The translations under genes and the position numbers were made by a program. The notes under the pieces were generated by a model that saw nothing but the letters and a program-made list of their open reading frames with translations, was not told the DNA's origin and made no database searches. From NCBI RefSeq assembly GCF_003054965.1, contig NZ_MIES01000033.1:1364001-1428000 (forward strand): a stretch of DNA of 64,000 bases. The letters run 5' to 3'. This document shows positions 62,210-64,000 of this stretch, piece by piece. Position 1 is the first letter of the stretch. Every line of letters starts with the position of its first letter. This DNA is from Saccharospirillum sp. MSK14-1. GTDB taxonomy: Bacteria; Pseudomonadota; Gammaproteobacteria; Pseudomonadales; Natronospirillaceae.

Positions 62210-63163
62210 TTACCAGAATCGCAAGCGGCGCAGCAGTAAAAACTCCACCACGGCGATGGTGCTGAGTGCGCCGCACACAAACCAGAAGGCGGTGCTGGAT
62301 TCTACGCCCGGCATGCCGCCCACGTTAATACCGAACAAACCGGTGAGAAAACTCAGCGGCAAAAACACCCCGGCGGTCACCGACAGCCAATAGGTGTTTC
62401 GGTTCATCCGTTCGGCCAAATTCTGCTGCAGTTCGTCGCGAATTAATTGCACTTGCTGCAGCAGCATTTCGATGTTTTCCAGAATGCGCTGTGTGGTATC
62501 GCGTTGGTTCGACAGACCCAGCCGATCCTTGTGCGACAACCATGTTTCAGATTCGCCGACGAATTCATTCAACGCGCCCACTTGCGGGCGAATAAAGCGA
62601 TGCAGACGCAACAAACGGCGGTGCAACTGCGTCAGCTTCGCCAAATGCTCTTGCGGATTCGGGCCTGAGCTTTCGTCTTCAAGCACCACCAATTCGGCCT
62701 CTTGCGCATCGAGCACTTCATCGATGCGACTGTTCAACGCGGCGACCAGCGTCATCAGCAGATTGCCCAGGTTTACCGGGCCATCACCGGAAGCCAAACG
62801 TTCGCGGACCGACGCGACCGCTCTGAACGAATGCTTGCGCAAGGTGATCAGACCACCGTCATGCCACAAAAACCGCAACGACAGCATGTCGTCCGGCTCG
62901 GCGCCTGGGTTGAGGTTGACGCCCCGCAGGTTCAGCAAAAAGCCATCACCCACTATTTCAAATCGTGGCCGAGTGTCTTCGGCCAGCAACGCCTGTTGTA
63001 TGCCATTTTGAATGCCCAGACTGTCGAGCCAGGGCACCAGATCCGGTGCGTCGCGCTGACAGTGCACCCAGCGACCGTGCAAGTTTGTCGGCAACGTTGT
63101 CTCGCGCTGGGCCGGTGTGGTGCTGAAATCCCATTGGTCGATGACAAAGGCGGCGTCAGTCAT
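62210..63163 (-). CDS. zntB: ZntB/CorA-family zinc transporter
   Basis: A 317-residue CorA-superfamily protein. The large cytoplasmic N-terminal domain ends in a long helix (QRILENIEMLLQQVQLIRDELQQNLAERMNRNTYWLSVTAGVFLPLSFLTGLFGINVGGMPGVES). Instead of CorA's GMN the pore loop reads GINVGGMPG, which is the ZntB type. Two C-terminal membrane helices follow. In the family it conducts zinc. It is convergent with the MscS gene, three bases apart. Confidence 0.88.
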   Translation of the reverse strand: MTDAAFVIDQWDFSTTPAQRETTLPTNLHGRWVHCQRDAPDLVPWLDSLGIQNGIQQALLAEDTRPRFEIVGDGFLLNLRGVNLNPGAEPDDMLSLRFLWHDGGLITLRKHSFRAVASVRERLASGDGPVNLGNLLMTLVAALNSRIDEVLDAQEAELVVLEDESSGPNPQEHLAKLTQLHRRLLRLHRFIRPQVGALNEFVGESETWLSHKDRLGLSNQRDTTQRILENIEMLLQQVQLIRDELQQNLAERMNRNTYWLSVTAGVFLPLSFLTGLFGINVGGMPGVESSTAFWFVCGALSTIAVVEFLLLRRLRFW

Positions 63164-63190
63164 GGCGTAACTTACCCTCGAATCGTTAAC

Positions 63191-63649
63191 TCAGTGCAGT
63201 GCGTCGCCATCCGGCGTATCCCTTTCCAGTTCGTCGAGCAACAGCACATCCATCTGTGTCGCATGATCCAACACCAGACGAGTGGCGCTGAGCACCTGTT
63301 CCAGATACTGAATAAAGTAGTCCGCTTCCAGACCATTGGTAGGCAAGGCACCGCTGATAACCAGGCGCGGTACATCGTCGTCATAGAGGCTGAGGCCCAC
63401 TTTAACCAGCGGGTTATCGAAGTTAATCAGCTGCATGGAGCCATGCAGTGGCAAGACAGCGGACGGTCGAACCGACAGCTCGGTCGATACAATCACCAGA
63501 CCGCTTTCCAGCAACAGCCGGCTTTCTAAGACGCCAATGTTCTCTTCGGTTTCACTCAGGTGCAGGCCGTCACAGTCCTTACAGAGGTAATAACGGATGT
63601 CTTTTTCAGCCAGCCAATCTTCGAGGGTGTCGCGATTAATCGATTTCAT
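63191..63649 (-). CDS. YbjN-domain protein
   Basis: A 152-residue protein of the YbjN type, a fold related to type III secretion chaperones. Phrases are LEDWLAEKDIRYYLCKDCDGLHLSETEEN, LVIVSTELSVRPSAVLPLHGSMQLINFDNPLVKVGLSLYDDDVPRLVISGALPTNGLE and ADYFIQYLEQVLSATRLVL. Function is not established. It is 27 bases upstream of zntB on the same strand and may be co-transcribed. Confidence 0.72.
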   Translation of the reverse strand: MKSINRDTLEDWLAEKDIRYYLCKDCDGLHLSETEENIGVLESRLLLESGLVIVSTELSVRPSAVLPLHGSMQLINFDNPLVKVGLSLYDDDVPRLVISGALPTNGLEADYFIQYLEQVLSATRLVLDHATQMDVLLLDELERDTPDGDALH

Positions 63650-63779
63650 AATGTCCAGTTATCGTGCTTTGGGCGGCATTGTACGGCCAGCGCGGGGATT
63701 TTTCAGCCAGGCATCGAATCAAGCCGCATCTGGGGGTATCCTTGCGGCTCCGCTCACGGTGTCATTCACGGAGATCTCC

Positions 63780-64000
63780 ATGTTCAGTTCGCTGGCTACC
63801 CCTAAAGCCGATCCCATTCTGTCGCTCAGCGCCTTCTTTAAAGAAGACCCTCGCCCACACAAAATCGACCTGGGCATTGGGGTGTATCGCAACAGCGAAG
63901 GCGTTACGCCGATCATGAGCGCGGTGCGCAAAGCGATGCTGAGCCAGGCGGAAACCCAGCCAACCAAGGCGTATATTGGCTTGGCGGGGAATGAAACCTT
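63780..64000 (+). CDS. Aromatic-amino-acid / aspartate aminotransferase (N-terminal part)
   Basis: ATG 63780 follows GGAGATC; 73 residues are visible before the window ends: MFSSLATPKADPILSLSAFFKE, DPRPHKIDLGIGVYRNSEGVTP, then AVRKAMLSQAETQPTKAYIGLAGNET. This is the start of class I PLP aminotransferases of the AspC/TyrB kind (IDLGIGVYR). The PLP lysine and remainder lie outside, so AspC and TyrB cannot be separated. Confidence 0.9.
   Translation, partial: MFSSLATPKADPILSLSAFFKEDPRPHKIDLGIGVYRNSEGVTPIMSAVRKAMLSQAETQPTKAYIGLAGNET

Overview
The window looks like chromosome of a free-living, probably marine gammaproteobacterium of the Oceanospirillales/Pseudomonadales kind. This is inferred from gene content and order: class II DAHP synthase, plsB, uppP, holC-hypothetical-valS, folE-folX, an Mks condensin, an AlgP-like basic protein and znuA divergent from znuCB. 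The backbone is GC-rich by eye. No tRNA or rRNA gene was seen.

Layout. 1-13 kb holds housekeeping genes: the end of a DAHP synthase, a VanY-like peptidase, a TerB-like protein, dapE, a membrane-anchored cold-shock protein, slyX, plsB, rsmJ-uppP-tsaB, and a histone-H1-like protein followed by an AT-rich gap. 13-22 kb has a possible sRNA, rsmC, an atypical response regulator, upp and a three-gene Mks condensin (mksF-mksE-mksB) without the MksG/JetD nuclease. 22-37 kb has bcp, folE-folX, an asparaginase, an amidase, hrpB, dgkA, a HlyU/BigR-type redox repressor, pepA and holC-X-valS.

37-47.3 kb is an accessory island between valS and the formaldehyde genes. Its left part (37.4-43.4 kb) is strongly AT-rich and carries one seven-gene operon on the minus strand. 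In transcription order it has: a 239-residue protein with a GRDP-like N-terminal domain and a short Cys/Ser/Gly-rich tail; a hairpin terminator; an ABC exporter; a JmjC/cupin oxygenase; two NTF2-like proteins; a pentapeptide-repeat protein of the Qnr-like fold; and a second JmjC oxygenase fused to an SCP2-like domain. I read this as a candidate ribosomally made, post-translationally modified peptide (RiPP-like) locus with precursor, two 2-oxoglutarate/Fe oxygenases, exporter and possible self-protection protein. This is an inference from architecture. An IS3-family remnant lies on one side, and an IS110-like remnant plus dispersed AGGACA repeats on the other. The right part (44.4-47.3 kb) holds small orphan secreted or lipoprotein genes and an isochorismatase-like hydrolase.

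47.3-64 kb returns to backbone: frmB-frmA with a divergent LysR regulator, a run of small GNAT/VOC/ABM genes, a seven-gene set headed by znuA (HAD, thioesterase, pdxJ, carbonic anhydrase), znuCB with a Zur-like site between the divergent units, cueR with a classic 19-bp-spacer promoter, a LysE exporter, an MscS channel, a ZntB-type transporter, a YbjN protein and the start of an aromatic aminotransferase.
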